A DNA stretch of 64,000 nucleotides from Rufibacter roseus (GTDB lineage: Bacteria; Bacteroidota; Bacteroidia; Cytophagales; Hymenobacteraceae), in contig NZ_LRML01000017.1 of the NCBI RefSeq assembly GCF_001647285.1, positions 1 through 64,000 of the forward strand. Reading direction: 5' to 3'. Shown here in pieces: positions 37,779-46,087 of this stretch. The notes under the pieces were generated by a model that did no database searches, had not been told where the DNA came from, and saw nothing but the letters and a program-made list of their open reading frames with translations. The number at the start of each line of letters is the position of its first letter. Position 1 is the first letter of the stretch. The position numbers were made by a program, and so were the translations under genes.

Positions 37779-39167
37779 ATGATGAAAACTTACGCTTTCC
37801 CCCAAGTAATGAAGGTAAGTAAAGCCAGTTTATTGCTGGTAACTTTAATTCTCACCACCATTGTTTCTGGTGCAGCTCAAGGCCAGAAGAGTAAGCCACA
37901 TGTAGAAAAAGCTGTCTCTGCCTTAAAGAAGACTAAGAACCCTTCAGCCCGTCGTGGGCATGAAAGTGGAATGCGGCCTGGAAATGCCCAGTTTTTTGAC
38001 TATGACGACAACCAGTGGGAACATACAGAAAACATTACCTATGAATATTACCCTAACGGTTTGCTAAAAGAACAGATTATAACGGAGGCTGGCACAAATA
38101 CGAACAGTGAACGGTGGACCTACGCTTATAATGCCGAGGGAGAAGAAATTGAAAGTGCGCGTTATATGTGGCAAAATGGAGCCTGGGCTCAAAATATTGG
38201 TGAGAAGACTCTAGAAACCTATGAAAACGGCAAGCTGGTAGAAGAAGTCGAGCAAACTTGGAGAACGTCAGGTGAGGGTAGTGGGCAGTGGGAGAACACA
38301 GCAAGATCTACTTATTCATTTGATGCTGAAGGAAGACCTACTGGTGAGACAGCCTATGGCTGGGATGGCGAAAGCTGGGTGGCTGAGAGAAAGTTTGTGT
38401 ATGAATACACTACTGGCAATGCCCCTTCAACCATTCTGATGCAACGTCAAGAAGATAACAATTGGGTAAGTTTTGCGAGGTTGGTAGAGTTAGGTTGGCA
38501 TGAAGATGCAGAACAAGATGGATTGGCAGATTACACCATGCAGGCCCTGCAAGATGGTAACTGGGTAAACATGGAGCGCCAGGAAACAAGATTTACTGGA
38601 AACGGAGGTTATGTTGAAACAACCCAAACCTTTGAAGAAAACAATTGGGTGAACGATTTCAGAATAACGGTGCAGTATGATGCCCACCACAATAAAACTC
38701 TTGATCAATATGAAGAGTGGGTAGATCAAAATGGAGACGGAATGCCACAGGATGATGAATGGCTAATTGAAGATGCCTTAAAATATGTGAACACGTACGA
38801 CAGCAATGATAATTTAACAGAAATTATTAGCCAAAGCTGGGAATTAAATGGAGGACCGGGAGCCTTTCAAAACAGAGAACGCTGGGTGTTCAGCAATTTC
38901 CAAAATGTACTGTCAGCTAAAGAAGAGCAGCAACTGGCGCTGCACGTATATCCAAACCCAGCCGTTGGGCAGTTATCGGTAAAAATGGAAAAAGGTGCTG
39001 GCGCATCAGTAAGGCTGGTAAGCCTTACGGGTCAAACTATGCTTAATACCTCTCTGGCATCGGCTGAGGCCCAAGAATTAGATTTGTCTGCCGTGCCTGC
39101 CGGAACGTACATTCTGCAAATACAGTCAAAAGCTGGGCTACGCACCCAAAAGATTGTGAAGCTGTAA
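37779..39167 (+). CDS. Secreted repeat protein with T9SS type A sorting domain
   Basis: 462 residues; a signal peptide runs to about AAQGQ, and the Met at the second codon is an equal start. The mature part (about 70-370) is built from loosely repeated units of 35-45 residues alternating aromatic strands with Asn/Gly turns (TYEYYPNGLLKEQI, TYAYNAEGEEIES, TYSFDAEGRPTGE, QYDAHHNKTLDQY), each pair joined by W-rich segments such as YMWQNGAWAQN and YGWDGESWVAE. This resembles YD/Rhs-like beta-hairpin repeats but is not a canonical Rhs protein. The last ~75 residues are a type A sorting domain (LHVYPNPAVGQLSVKM ... AVPAGTYILQIQSK ... TQKIVKL). It is therefore a likely T9SS-exported surface protein of unknown function. 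Confidence 0.8.
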   Translation: MMKTYAFPQVMKVSKASLLLVTLILTTIVSGAAQGQKSKPHVEKAVSALKKTKNPSARRGHESGMRPGNAQFFDYDDNQWEHTENITYEYYPNGLLKEQIITEAGTNTNSERWTYAYNAEGEEIESARYMWQNGAWAQNIGEKTLETYENGKLVEEVEQTWRTSGEGSGQWENTARSTYSFDAEGRPTGETAYGWDGESWVAERKFVYEYTTGNAPSTILMQRQEDNNWVSFARLVELGWHEDAEQDGLADYTMQALQDGNWVNMERQETRFTGNGGYVETTQTFEENNWVNDFRITVQYDAHHNKTLDQYEEWVDQNGDGMPQDDEWLIEDALKYVNTYDSNDNLTEIISQSWELNGGPGAFQNRERWVFSNFQNVLSAKEEQQLALHVYPNPAVGQLSVKMEKGAGASVRLVSLTGQTMLNTSLASAEAQELDLSAVPAGTYILQIQSKAGLRTQKIVKL

Positions 39168-39195
39168 TTTAAGCGTCTTTCTTTTAAATGAAAAT

Positions 39196-39230
39196 AGCCC
39201 CGACTCTGCCAGGAGCCGGGGCTGTTTTTT
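39196..39230 (+). terminator. Intrinsic terminator of the T9SS cargo gene
   Basis: AGCCCCG (39196-39202) pairs with CGGGGCT (39217-39223), with an inner CTC/GAG stem, followed by GTTTTTT. It lies 28 bases after the stop codon. Confidence 0.85.
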
Positions 39231-39259
39231 GCCCGCTTTCTAAAAATCGGCTCCAAAAC
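39224..39259. repeat. Dispersed palindromic repeat, copy 11
   Basis: GTTTTTTGCCCGCTTTCT, AAAAATCGGCTCCAAAAC. Its left arm begins within the T-run of the preceding terminator. A diverged copy. Downstream, 39290-39325 is a low-complexity run of AATTC/AATTA-type units just before the thioesterase start. Confidence 0.55.
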
Positions 39260-39328
39260 ACCAAGCTTTGCCCCTGAAGCCCTATCTTTCATTCATAATT
39301 CTCAATTCCTAATTCTTAATTATAAAGA

Positions 39329-39757
39329 GTGGCTCGCATCAAAATAGACTTACCCGCAAATTTCTCCTTCAAGACTCAACTGCCCATCAGAATCACCGAT
39401 CTTAACTACGGCGGCCATTTAGGTAACGATGCGCTGCTGAGCTTGCTGCACGAGGCGCGGGTACGGTTCCTGAAAAGCCATGGTTACTCTGAACTTGACT
39501 TCGGCGGGGCCGGATTGATTATGTCTGATGTGGGCATTGTGTACAAAGGCGAAGGCTTCTACGGCGATGTATTGACAGTAGAGGTGCAGGCGCATGAGTT
39601 CAGCAAGTACGGCTTTGATTTAGTGTACCGCCTCACAAACCAGAACGGCAAAGAAGTAGCTCACGCCAAAACCGGCATGCTCTGTTTTGACTATACCGCC
39701 CGTAAATTACAGACTGTGCCGCCAGAAGCCCGTGAGCAACTGGAAACTAAAGCGTAA
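39329..39757 (+). CDS. Hotdog-fold acyl-CoA thioesterase
   Basis: 142 residues from a GTG start. The 4HBT/YbgC-type hotdog pattern is clear: PIRITDLNYGGHLGNDALLSLLHEARVRFL (the Asp/Asn-helix region) then GIVYKGEGFYGDVLTVEV and CFDYTARKLQTVP. It has no signal peptide and presumably hydrolyses acyl-CoA or acyl-ACP thioesters; the natural substrate cannot be told. No Shine-Dalgarno is present. It is followed closely by rlmN (22 bases). Confidence 0.85.
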   Translation: MARIKIDLPANFSFKTQLPIRITDLNYGGHLGNDALLSLLHEARVRFLKSHGYSELDFGGAGLIMSDVGIVYKGEGFYGDVLTVEVQAHEFSKYGFDLVYRLTNQNGKEVAHAKTGMLCFDYTARKLQTVPPEAREQLETKA

Positions 39758-39778
39758 GATATTTTGTACCTTTGTGGT

Positions 39779-40864
39779 ATGAGTACCACTGTTATCCCAG
39801 ATATCGAAATTCTGAACCGGCAAGACATCCGGAAGCTGTCTTTGGACCAACTAAAGGCTTGGATGACGGAGCAGGGCGAAAAGCCCTTCCGTGCCAAGCA
39901 AGTGTATGAGTGGGTCTGGAAACTCACGGCTACCTCCTTTGCCGAAATGAACAATATTAGCCTTCCTCTGCGGGAGAAGCTGGAGCGTCATTTCACCATC
40001 AACACGGTAGAGGTGAATTCCAGCCAGTTCAGTTCAGACTATACTATAAAATCCACGTTCCGGCTCTATGACGGCAATATTGTGGAGGGTGTGCTGATTC
40101 CGCACCCCAAGCGCATGACCGCCTGCGTGAGTAGCCAGGTTGGGTGCTCCTTGACCTGTTCATTCTGCGCCACCGGCAAAATGGATCGTATCCGCAACCT
40201 CAATGCCGATGAAATTTACGACCAGGTGGTGCGTATAAAAGAGCAGACGGAGCAGAACTATAACCGCCCGCTGACCAACATCGTGTACATGGGCATGGGT
40301 GAACCGCTCCTGAACTACGCCAACGTGATGAAGAGCATTGAGCGCATCACTGCGCCCGACGGCTTGAACATGGCCGCCCGCCGCATCACTGTCAGCACTG
40401 CCGGTATTGCCAAGATGATCAAGAAAATGGCCGATGACGGTATTAAAGCCAATCTGGCACTGAGCTTGCACGCCGCCAACGATAAAAAGCGCAACGAGAT
40501 CATGCCTATCAACGAGAGTAACTCGCTGGAGGCACTGAAGGAGGCGCTGGTGTATTACCATGAAAAAACGGGTCGTAAAGTGACCTATGAGTATATTCTG
40601 TTGAGCCACTTCAATGATAATTTGGAAGATGCGCAGGAACTGCTGCAGTTTTCCAAAATTATTCCGTGCAAGGTGAACATCATTGAGTATAACCCAATAG
40701 GTGACGGACTTTTCCAGAAGTCTGGAGATGATCGCCTGGAGCCATTTATGCGTTACCTGGCTGATAGAGGCGTGCAGGTAAATGTGCGCCGTAGCCGCGG
40801 CAAAGACATTGACGCCGCCTGTGGGCAGCTAGCCAATAAAGAGAAAGCCGGAGAAGAAGCGTAA
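39779..40864 (+). CDS. rlmN: 23S rRNA (adenine2503-C2)-methyltransferase
   Basis: 361 residues from the ATG at 39779; an in-frame TTG at 39764 would add MYLCG only, and a TACCTTTG promoter-like sequence overlaps it. The radical SAM motif CxxxCxxC is in VGCSLTCSFCATGKMDR, and the family segments YMGMGEPLLNYANVMKSI, TVSTAGI and LALSLHAANDKKR follow. The second catalytic Cys is in the C-terminal DIDAACGQLA. It methylates A2503 of 23S rRNA and A37 of some tRNAs, using two SAM per turn. Confidence 0.96.
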   Translation: MSTTVIPDIEILNRQDIRKLSLDQLKAWMTEQGEKPFRAKQVYEWVWKLTATSFAEMNNISLPLREKLERHFTINTVEVNSSQFSSDYTIKSTFRLYDGNIVEGVLIPHPKRMTACVSSQVGCSLTCSFCATGKMDRIRNLNADEIYDQVVRIKEQTEQNYNRPLTNIVYMGMGEPLLNYANVMKSIERITAPDGLNMAARRITVSTAGIAKMIKKMADDGIKANLALSLHAANDKKRNEIMPINESNSLEALKEALVYYHEKTGRKVTYEYILLSHFNDNLEDAQELLQFSKIIPCKVNIIEYNPIGDGLFQKSGDDRLEPFMRYLADRGVQVNVRRSRGKDIDAACGQLANKEKAGEEA

Positions 40865-40885
40865 GCTATCTCAGTAATATCTTTT

Positions 40886-40924
40886 AAACAGAAAGAGCCA
40901 CTCAATGAGTGGCTCTTTCTGTTT
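40886..40924. terminator. Perfect hairpin terminator after rlmN
   Basis: An 18-bp perfect inverted repeat (40886-40903 with 40907-40924) and a 3-base loop AAT, arms centred on GAAAGAGCCACTC. It is flanked by A-runs and T-runs and lies between convergent rlmN and mscL, so it can act in both directions. It abuts repeat copy 12 directly. Confidence 0.85.
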
Positions 40925-40956
40925 TCAGCCTGTTTTTCTGAAAACAGGCTGAAAAC
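40921..40956. repeat. Dispersed palindromic repeat, copy 12 (perfect member)
   Basis: 16-bp perfect arms GTTTTCAGCCTGTTTT (40921-40936) and AAAACAGGCTGAAAAC (40941-40956) with the 4-base loop TCTG. This copy best represents the family consensus. Confidence 0.85.
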
Positions 40957-40977
40957 ACGATCAGAATGACAGTTTAC

Positions 40978-41397
40978 TTACGGGTTCTTCGCTCTTAGGG
41001 CATCTCTGATCTCTGTAAGCAGCACTTCTTCTTTGGTTGGGGCTGGAGGGGACTTGGGTGCCTCTACTTTCTTGCGCTTAAGTTTGTTGATGAATTTCAC
41101 CAGCAGAAAAATAGCAAACGCTATGATAATAAAGTCAAGCACATTCTGTAGAAAGGCTCCGTAGTTTAAAGTGACATCGGCTATCTTACCATCTGGCCCA
41201 ATCACGTCTTTTTTGAGAATGAGCTTTAGGTTCTTGAAATGGTCACCGCCCACGGCAAGACCAAGCGGTGGCATGATTAAATCATTGACCAAGGAAGTAA
41301 CAATTTTCCCGAAGGCACCGCCAATGACCACCCCAACGGCAAGATCAATGACGTTGCCACGCATGGCAAACTCTTTAAATTCTTTTAAAACTGGCAT
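40978..41397 (-). CDS. mscL: Large-conductance mechanosensitive channel MscL
   Basis: 139 residues. The N-terminal helix and TM1 signature [22 protein letters not shown] is textbook MscL, followed by the periplasmic loop, TM2 ([20 protein letters not shown]) and a basic cytoplasmic bundle ([10 protein letters not shown]). The pentameric channel opens under membrane tension to release solutes in hypo-osmotic shock. It is convergent with rlmN and follows the RDD gene. Confidence 0.96.
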   Translation of the reverse strand: MPVLKEFKEFAMRGNVIDLAVGVVIGGAFGKIVTSLVNDLIMPPLGLAVGGDHFKNLKLILKKDVIGPDGKIADVTLNYGAFLQNVLDFIIIAFAIFLLVKFINKLKRKKVEAPKSPPAPTKEEVLLTEIRDALRAKNP

Positions 41398-41423
41398 ATA
41401 AAGTGATAAAGACTATAAAAAGA

Positions 41424-41456
41424 AACTACTCTTAAGCAAACAGCCCAAGAGTAGTT
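41424..41456 (-). terminator. Terminator of the RDD gene
   Basis: 10-bp perfect stem AACTACTCTT (41424-41433) / AAGAGTAGTT (41447-41456); on the minus strand the stem is followed by TCTTTTTATAG. It lies between the RDD gene stop and the mscL start. Confidence 0.65.
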
Positions 41457-41511
41457 AAGTTGTAAAAAATACGTTTTAGTTTGGCACTGGTTATACAGGT
41501 TATGAAACCAA

Positions 41512-42009
41512 TTATCGGGTTTTTACAACTAGGGTGCTGGCAATTTTATCATGCAGGGCCTGCTTCCGAGAGGAAAAAGCTGCCATGATATAGCCAATGA
41601 ACAGGATAAAAGTAGACAAGTACTTAGAAAGCGTTCTGCCTAGGGCCCGGCCAAAAGAAATGCGCTGGCCATTTTCATCAGTTACTTTCATGTCCAAGGC
41701 TCTTTTGCCCAAGGTGGCCTGCCAGGAAGAGCTTTCCATGATGGAGGAGTACAGAATGGTAAGAACTGCCGTCAACATCATAGAGGTAGACATAGCCGCT
41801 AGAATGGCGAAAGGGTTGTCTGGGTTGAACTCAGTTGTAGCCATGGTGCCCCCAATGATAAATGTGGTAATAATCCAGTTCGGAATCCCGATGACGAAAG
41901 AGTCGATAACGGCTGCCACAAAGCGTCTCCAGAAGCCAGCATAAGACACAGGGGCTAATTCTCCCTGAAATTCGTCCATGAAGGTGTACGTGTTGGTAGA
42001 TGTTTCCAT
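41512..42009 (-). CDS. RDD family membrane protein
   Basis: 165 residues with three to four membrane segments. The RDD domain starts SYAGFWRRFVAAVIDSFVIGIPN (Arg-Asp pair), with the second motif ATLGKRALDMKVTDENGQRISFGRALGRTLSKYLS and the final KQALHDKIASTLVV. RDD proteins are found in many transport contexts and some act as Na+/H+ antiporters; nothing here fixes the role. Confidence 0.88.
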   Translation of the reverse strand: METSTNTYTFMDEFQGELAPVSYAGFWRRFVAAVIDSFVIGIPNWIITTFIIGGTMATTEFNPDNPFAILAAMSTSMMLTAVLTILYSSIMESSSWQATLGKRALDMKVTDENGQRISFGRALGRTLSKYLSTFILFIGYIMAAFSSRKQALHDKIASTLVVKTR

Positions 42010-42081
42010 GAGTTTGTTTTTAGTTGATGAAAGGGTTTGGTTTATTGGCAGTTAAGTTATGAATATTCCAGTAACTTTCTA

Positions 42082-43605
42082 CTACTTCCTCTTTTTTGTC
42101 TCTTTTAGAAAGCGTTCTATTCCCTTTCTTATCTGCTCAGCCATATCTTCCTGAAACTCTGGGTTAATTAGCTTTTGTTCATCTTCCGGGTTTGAGGCGA
42201 AGGCAGTTTCTACTAAGGCATTAGGGAACTCTGTTGGGGCGTTCAAAGCAAAATTGAAGCCGCCAATGTTACCGAACTCTTTCAGGTCAAGTTTTAAAAC
42301 CTCTTCATATAATGCCTGAGAAAGCGGCCGGAATGCCAAATGGCGGTAATAGGTGCTGGCGCCTTGTACTTCTGGCCGCCCAGCTGAATTAACGTGCACG
42401 CTTACCAGCAAATCAGGCTGGGCCTGTTTCAGGATCCGGACGCGCTCAGAATTATCAACGGTCACATCTGCCTCTCGGGTCATGATTACGTTTGCCCCTT
42501 TCTTCTCCAACTCTTTTTTAAGGTGCTGCGCAATCTTAAGGGTAATTTCTTTCTCCGGTATACCGGTTTTGCCTTTGGTGCCCGTGTTGGTGCCCCCGTG
42601 GCCGGCGTCTACGGCAATAGTCAGGTGCTTGAGCTTCAGTTTTTCGGGCTGGCGCTTTACTTTAATCACTAGCGAATTGCCCTGATAACCTATGCCGTAG
42701 CCCCAGGCTTGGGGGTGCTTCAGGTCAATGATCACCCTAAACACATCTGAGGTCAGTTGCTGGTACTGCACATTCTTTACTTCGCGCAGGGTGCGGTGCA
42801 AGGTAATCCAGTTAGAATTGGAAACGGCGCCGTAAATGTCTACTACAATGCGGCTGGGGTCAACATCCATATAAGATGTGTAGGGCAGGCGCTGACCAAC
42901 GGCTACCCGCACAAAATCATACTTTCCTTTCTCATCTTCGCCAGTGACACTCCAGGAACTTGTCAGGCTTTCACCGGTAAAGGAGCTGGGACCCTCCAGC
43001 TGCACTTGCCGCACAGGTATGTATGCGTTTAAGGTGTTAGAGAGCTTAATCCGGTAGTCACGGCCTACGCGTCCGTTAATCTGTACCCGAACCAGTGAAT
43101 CTAAGAATCCCATTTTAGCGCCGCCCAATCTGTCCTCGCCCAAACCATAGTTCATGTAAGCGTCGCTGGTAGTAGTTAAGCCGTACAGCGGCTGCGCCGG
43201 GTTGAGAATAGTAATTTTAGTTTTAGTAAAGAAAACCGTGTGAGGCTGGGTGTCAGTGGTGTCGTCTACTATAATGGGGAGGTGCTGGTCTGAAAGTTTA
43301 TCACTGGGTTGAATAATATAGCCGCCTACGTACAAACCAGCTTCTCCCTTGTTCTGCGCTGCCGGTATTTCATGCAGGGGGTGCTGGTTCCACAAGTTAA
43401 CCTTAAGCCCCGGCTTGGCTTTTACCCGCACGTTTAGTCGGTCGCCCGGCTGTAGCCACAGTTCAGCGTTAGGTTCTGTGCGGACGTATTCTACCTGTAG
43501 GTCTGCTGGAGTAGGGGAGGTTGCTGTTGCAGAGGTGCTGTTGCTTTGGGCATTAGCCTGAAAAGTAATGGTAAAGCAGAGCAGTAAGAAATACTGGAAC
43601 TTCAT
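42082..43605 (-). CDS. Secreted N-acetylmuramoyl-L-alanine amidase
   Basis: 507 residues with a signal peptide (MKFQYFLLLCFTITFQANAQ). Residues about 30-310 contain AMIN-like and SH3-like beta-rich segments (for example VQYQQLTSDVFRVIIDLKHPQAWGY), which probably position the enzyme on the envelope. The Amidase_3 domain starts near 330 with zinc ligands His in VDAGHGGTNTG, Glu in IPEKEITLKIA, His in LLVSVHVNSAG, and catalytic Glu in ALVETAFASNPEDE. It cleaves the MurNAc-L-Ala bond during cell separation or remodelling. It is divergent from the M48 gene. Confidence 0.93.
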   Translation of the reverse strand: MKFQYFLLLCFTITFQANAQSNSTSATATSPTPADLQVEYVRTEPNAELWLQPGDRLNVRVKAKPGLKVNLWNQHPLHEIPAAQNKGEAGLYVGGYIIQPSDKLSDQHLPIIVDDTTDTQPHTVFFTKTKITILNPAQPLYGLTTTSDAYMNYGLGEDRLGGAKMGFLDSLVRVQINGRVGRDYRIKLSNTLNAYIPVRQVQLEGPSSFTGESLTSSWSVTGEDEKGKYDFVRVAVGQRLPYTSYMDVDPSRIVVDIYGAVSNSNWITLHRTLREVKNVQYQQLTSDVFRVIIDLKHPQAWGYGIGYQGNSLVIKVKRQPEKLKLKHLTIAVDAGHGGTNTGTKGKTGIPEKEITLKIAQHLKKELEKKGANVIMTREADVTVDNSERVRILKQAQPDLLVSVHVNSAGRPEVQGASTYYRHLAFRPLSQALYEEVLKLDLKEFGNIGGFNFALNAPTEFPNALVETAFASNPEDEQKLINPEFQEDMAEQIRKGIERFLKETKKRK

Positions 43606-43687
43606 CTTTGTGATAAATTTTAAGAAGCTGAGGAGGCAATATAGGTTTTCTGGTAGAACGGCACCAGTGCATGAAACAGTTTACCTG

Positions 43688-43727
43688 CTGTTTATGAGCA
43701 GTTTTTCAAAAATCAGCCTCAAAACAG
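43688..43727. repeat. Dispersed palindromic repeat, copy 13
   Basis: CTGTTTATGAGCAGTTTTTC, AAAAATCAGCCTCAAAACAG. It is located between the divergent amidase and M48 genes, upstream of both. Close to the M48 start there is also a 12-base palindrome TTACTTAAGTAA. Confidence 0.7.
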
Positions 43728-43851
43728 GGGGAAGGCTTAGTCCAGAGCAAAAGCTATTACATTTCTGTCTTTGTCTGTGCTATAGAAAATTGACGGTGTC
43801 TTTTCAAGAATTAAAGGTTCTTCTTATCTTACTTAAGTAAAAGCTAAGTTC

Positions 43852-45987
43852 ATGAAAAGAACCTTTCCGTACCCAGCCATGCCGCAGGGCGTTGATGAAC
43901 GCATAATAGCCCCCTCGGCGGCATTCAAGCGCGAAGTGGCAAAAGTAGCGGCCGCCATTGCTTTTTTTGCGGTAGTATATGTAGCCCTCATGGCTGCCGC
44001 GTTGGCGCTGGCCGTTTTATGCGGGTTGGGTGGTTATTTTCTGGTGGTTTTAAAACCGGCCTTTTTCACGTTTATGTTAGGTTTAGGCTTGGCGGGGCTG
44101 GGGCTTATGGTCATTTTCTTCTTGCTGAAATTCATGTTCAAGCGCAGCAAGACCGACCGTTCTGACATGGTGGAAATTCAGGAAGAGGAGCAGCCGGAGC
44201 TTTTTGCCTTCATCAGAAACATCACGCAGGAAACGCAGACACCCTTCCCGAAGAAGATTTACCTTTCTGCCGAGGTAAACGCCGCCGTTTTCTATGATTC
44301 CAGTTTCTGGAGCATGTTCTTGCCCGTGAAGAAAAATCTGGTTATTGGACTGGGGTTGGTGAACTCCGTGAACGTAACTGAATTTAAAGCAATTCTGGCG
44401 CACGAGTTCGGCCATTTTTCGCAGCGAAGCATGAAGTTAGGCTCTTACGTGTACAACGTGAACCGCGCCATTTACAACATGCTCTATGACAACCAAGGCT
44501 ATGGAAAAGCTTTGGAGAAGTGGGCCGACATAAGTGGCTACTTCGCCTTGTTTGCTGGGCTCACCGCCAAAATTGTACAGGCCATTCAATGGGTATTGAA
44601 AAAAGCCTATGTGGTGGTGAACAAGCCGTACATGTGCCTCTCGCGCCAAATGGAATTCCACGCTGACTCGGTAGCAGCTTATGTCACCGGCTCAGAACCC
44701 CTGATTACAAGCCTGCGGAGAATTGAGGCTGCCGATGCCTGCTACTCCCGATTATTCAATCATTATAATGCTTGGCTGAGCGAGAACCTGAAAGCAGACA
44801 ATATGTACCCTCAGCACCGTGCGCTCATGCATCTGTTCTCAGAAGATTTCCACATACCCATGGCGCATGGCCTGCTGCAGGTAAATGCCCAGACGCTGTC
44901 TATGTTTAACCAAAGCCGGCTGATGATGAAAGACCAGTGGGCATCGCACCCCAGCACCGATGATCGCGCCGCCCATTTGCTGTCGCTCAACATTCCTGCA
45001 GAGGTGCTGCATGATTCGCCTTGGGTGCTGTTTAGAAAAGTAGAGCAGGTACAGCAATTGATGACCCAAAAAGTGTATGAAAAAGCTGAGTTTGCCCAAG
45101 CACCACAAGCTCTATCGTTGCCTGCTTTCTCTCAGAAGCTGGCCTCAGAAATGCAAGAGCGCTCTTTTGATAAAGCCTACAAAGGCTTCTATGACAACCG
45201 CAATATCAAAACATTTGACGTTGAAACTGTTGCTGCCACTGCTGAGCTATTGCCTGCTATCACCTTCGATGACCTCTTTACTGATGCCAATTGCAAACTT
45301 CCCCAGAAAATCAGTAGCCTAGAGGCTGACTTGGAAACGGTACAGCAAATAGTGCAGGGAGCTATTGATATTAAGTCGTTCGATTTTGATGGCCGGAAGT
45401 ACAGTGCCAAAGACGCAGTTGCCGTGCAGCAAATACTGGAGAATGAAATCAAGGAAGCGCAGGAACAACTAGACCTGTTAGACCAGAAGGCTTTCGGGTT
45501 CTTCTATCAAAAGGCACATGAACAAGACCGCACCGCTGCATTAGTGGCTGCTTACCAGTCGGTTTTTACAGCCACTAAAGAAGCAGAGGAAGACACGCAG
45601 TTATTTACTGCTCTTTGGGATACCCTGCATTTCATCTTCAACAATGAAATGACCTTGGAGGGAGCAAAGACCGTTTGCCAAGAATTGGAGGGGCGGGAAA
45701 CGCCTGTGAAGAAGCGCCTGCAGCACCTGCTGCAAGACGAACTTTACACCCGCTGCATTACCCCTCACCAGCTGCCTAAGCTCGAAAAGCTAGCGTCGCA
45801 AACAAGGGTTTATGTAACAGAATATGGTTTTGATTCGGTGTCTCTTGATGAATTAGCCGAAGGTTCCCATCTGTTTGTGCAAATGAGCTGGGAGAAAGTT
45901 TTCCATCTCAAAAAAGAGACACTGGCTTTGCAAATGGCGGTTGTACAGCAACAGCAAGAAGAAAACCTGACAATGGAAGAGGTGTAG
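43852..45987 (+). CDS. M48 family membrane metalloprotease
   Basis: 711 residues. Two membrane helices (about 34-60 and 68-95) precede the peptidase domain. HEFGH (184-188) holds two zinc His, and the third ligand is the Glu (near 268) in RQMEFHADSVAAYVTG, the usual ExxxD of M48. Topology resembles HtpX/Ste24-type enzymes, which handle misfolded membrane proteins. The C-terminal half (about 400-711) is unusually long, mostly helical and charged, with no domain recognised; this makes the protein more than twice HtpX size. Promoter and partners are unclear. Confidence 0.85.
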   Translation: MKRTFPYPAMPQGVDERIIAPSAAFKREVAKVAAAIAFFAVVYVALMAAALALAVLCGLGGYFLVVLKPAFFTFMLGLGLAGLGLMVIFFLLKFMFKRSKTDRSDMVEIQEEEQPELFAFIRNITQETQTPFPKKIYLSAEVNAAVFYDSSFWSMFLPVKKNLVIGLGLVNSVNVTEFKAILAHEFGHFSQRSMKLGSYVYNVNRAIYNMLYDNQGYGKALEKWADISGYFALFAGLTAKIVQAIQWVLKKAYVVVNKPYMCLSRQMEFHADSVAAYVTGSEPLITSLRRIEAADACYSRLFNHYNAWLSENLKADNMYPQHRALMHLFSEDFHIPMAHGLLQVNAQTLSMFNQSRLMMKDQWASHPSTDDRAAHLLSLNIPAEVLHDSPWVLFRKVEQVQQLMTQKVYEKAEFAQAPQALSLPAFSQKLASEMQERSFDKAYKGFYDNRNIKTFDVETVAATAELLPAITFDDLFTDANCKLPQKISSLEADLETVQQIVQGAIDIKSFDFDGRKYSAKDAVAVQQILENEIKEAQEQLDLLDQKAFGFFYQKAHEQDRTAALVAAYQSVFTATKEAEEDTQLFTALWDTLHFIFNNEMTLEGAKTVCQELEGRETPVKKRLQHLLQDELYTRCITPHQLPKLEKLASQTRVYVTEYGFDSVSLDELAEGSHLFVQMSWEKVFHLKKETLALQMAVVQQQQEENLTMEEV

Positions 45988-46037
45988 CCTCAACTCTAAT
46001 AAGAGATATAAAATGCCTGTAAGCCCTAAATCAAAAA

Positions 46038-46075
46038 GCATTTTTAGCCTGTTTTTCTAAAAGCAGGCCGAAAAC
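46038..46075. repeat. Dispersed palindromic repeat, copy 14
   Basis: CATTTTTAGCCTGTTTTTCT, AAAAGCAGGCCGAAAACG. It is located between the convergent M48 and DUF3999 genes. Confidence 0.75.
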
Positions 46076-46087
46076 GCACGAGAATGG

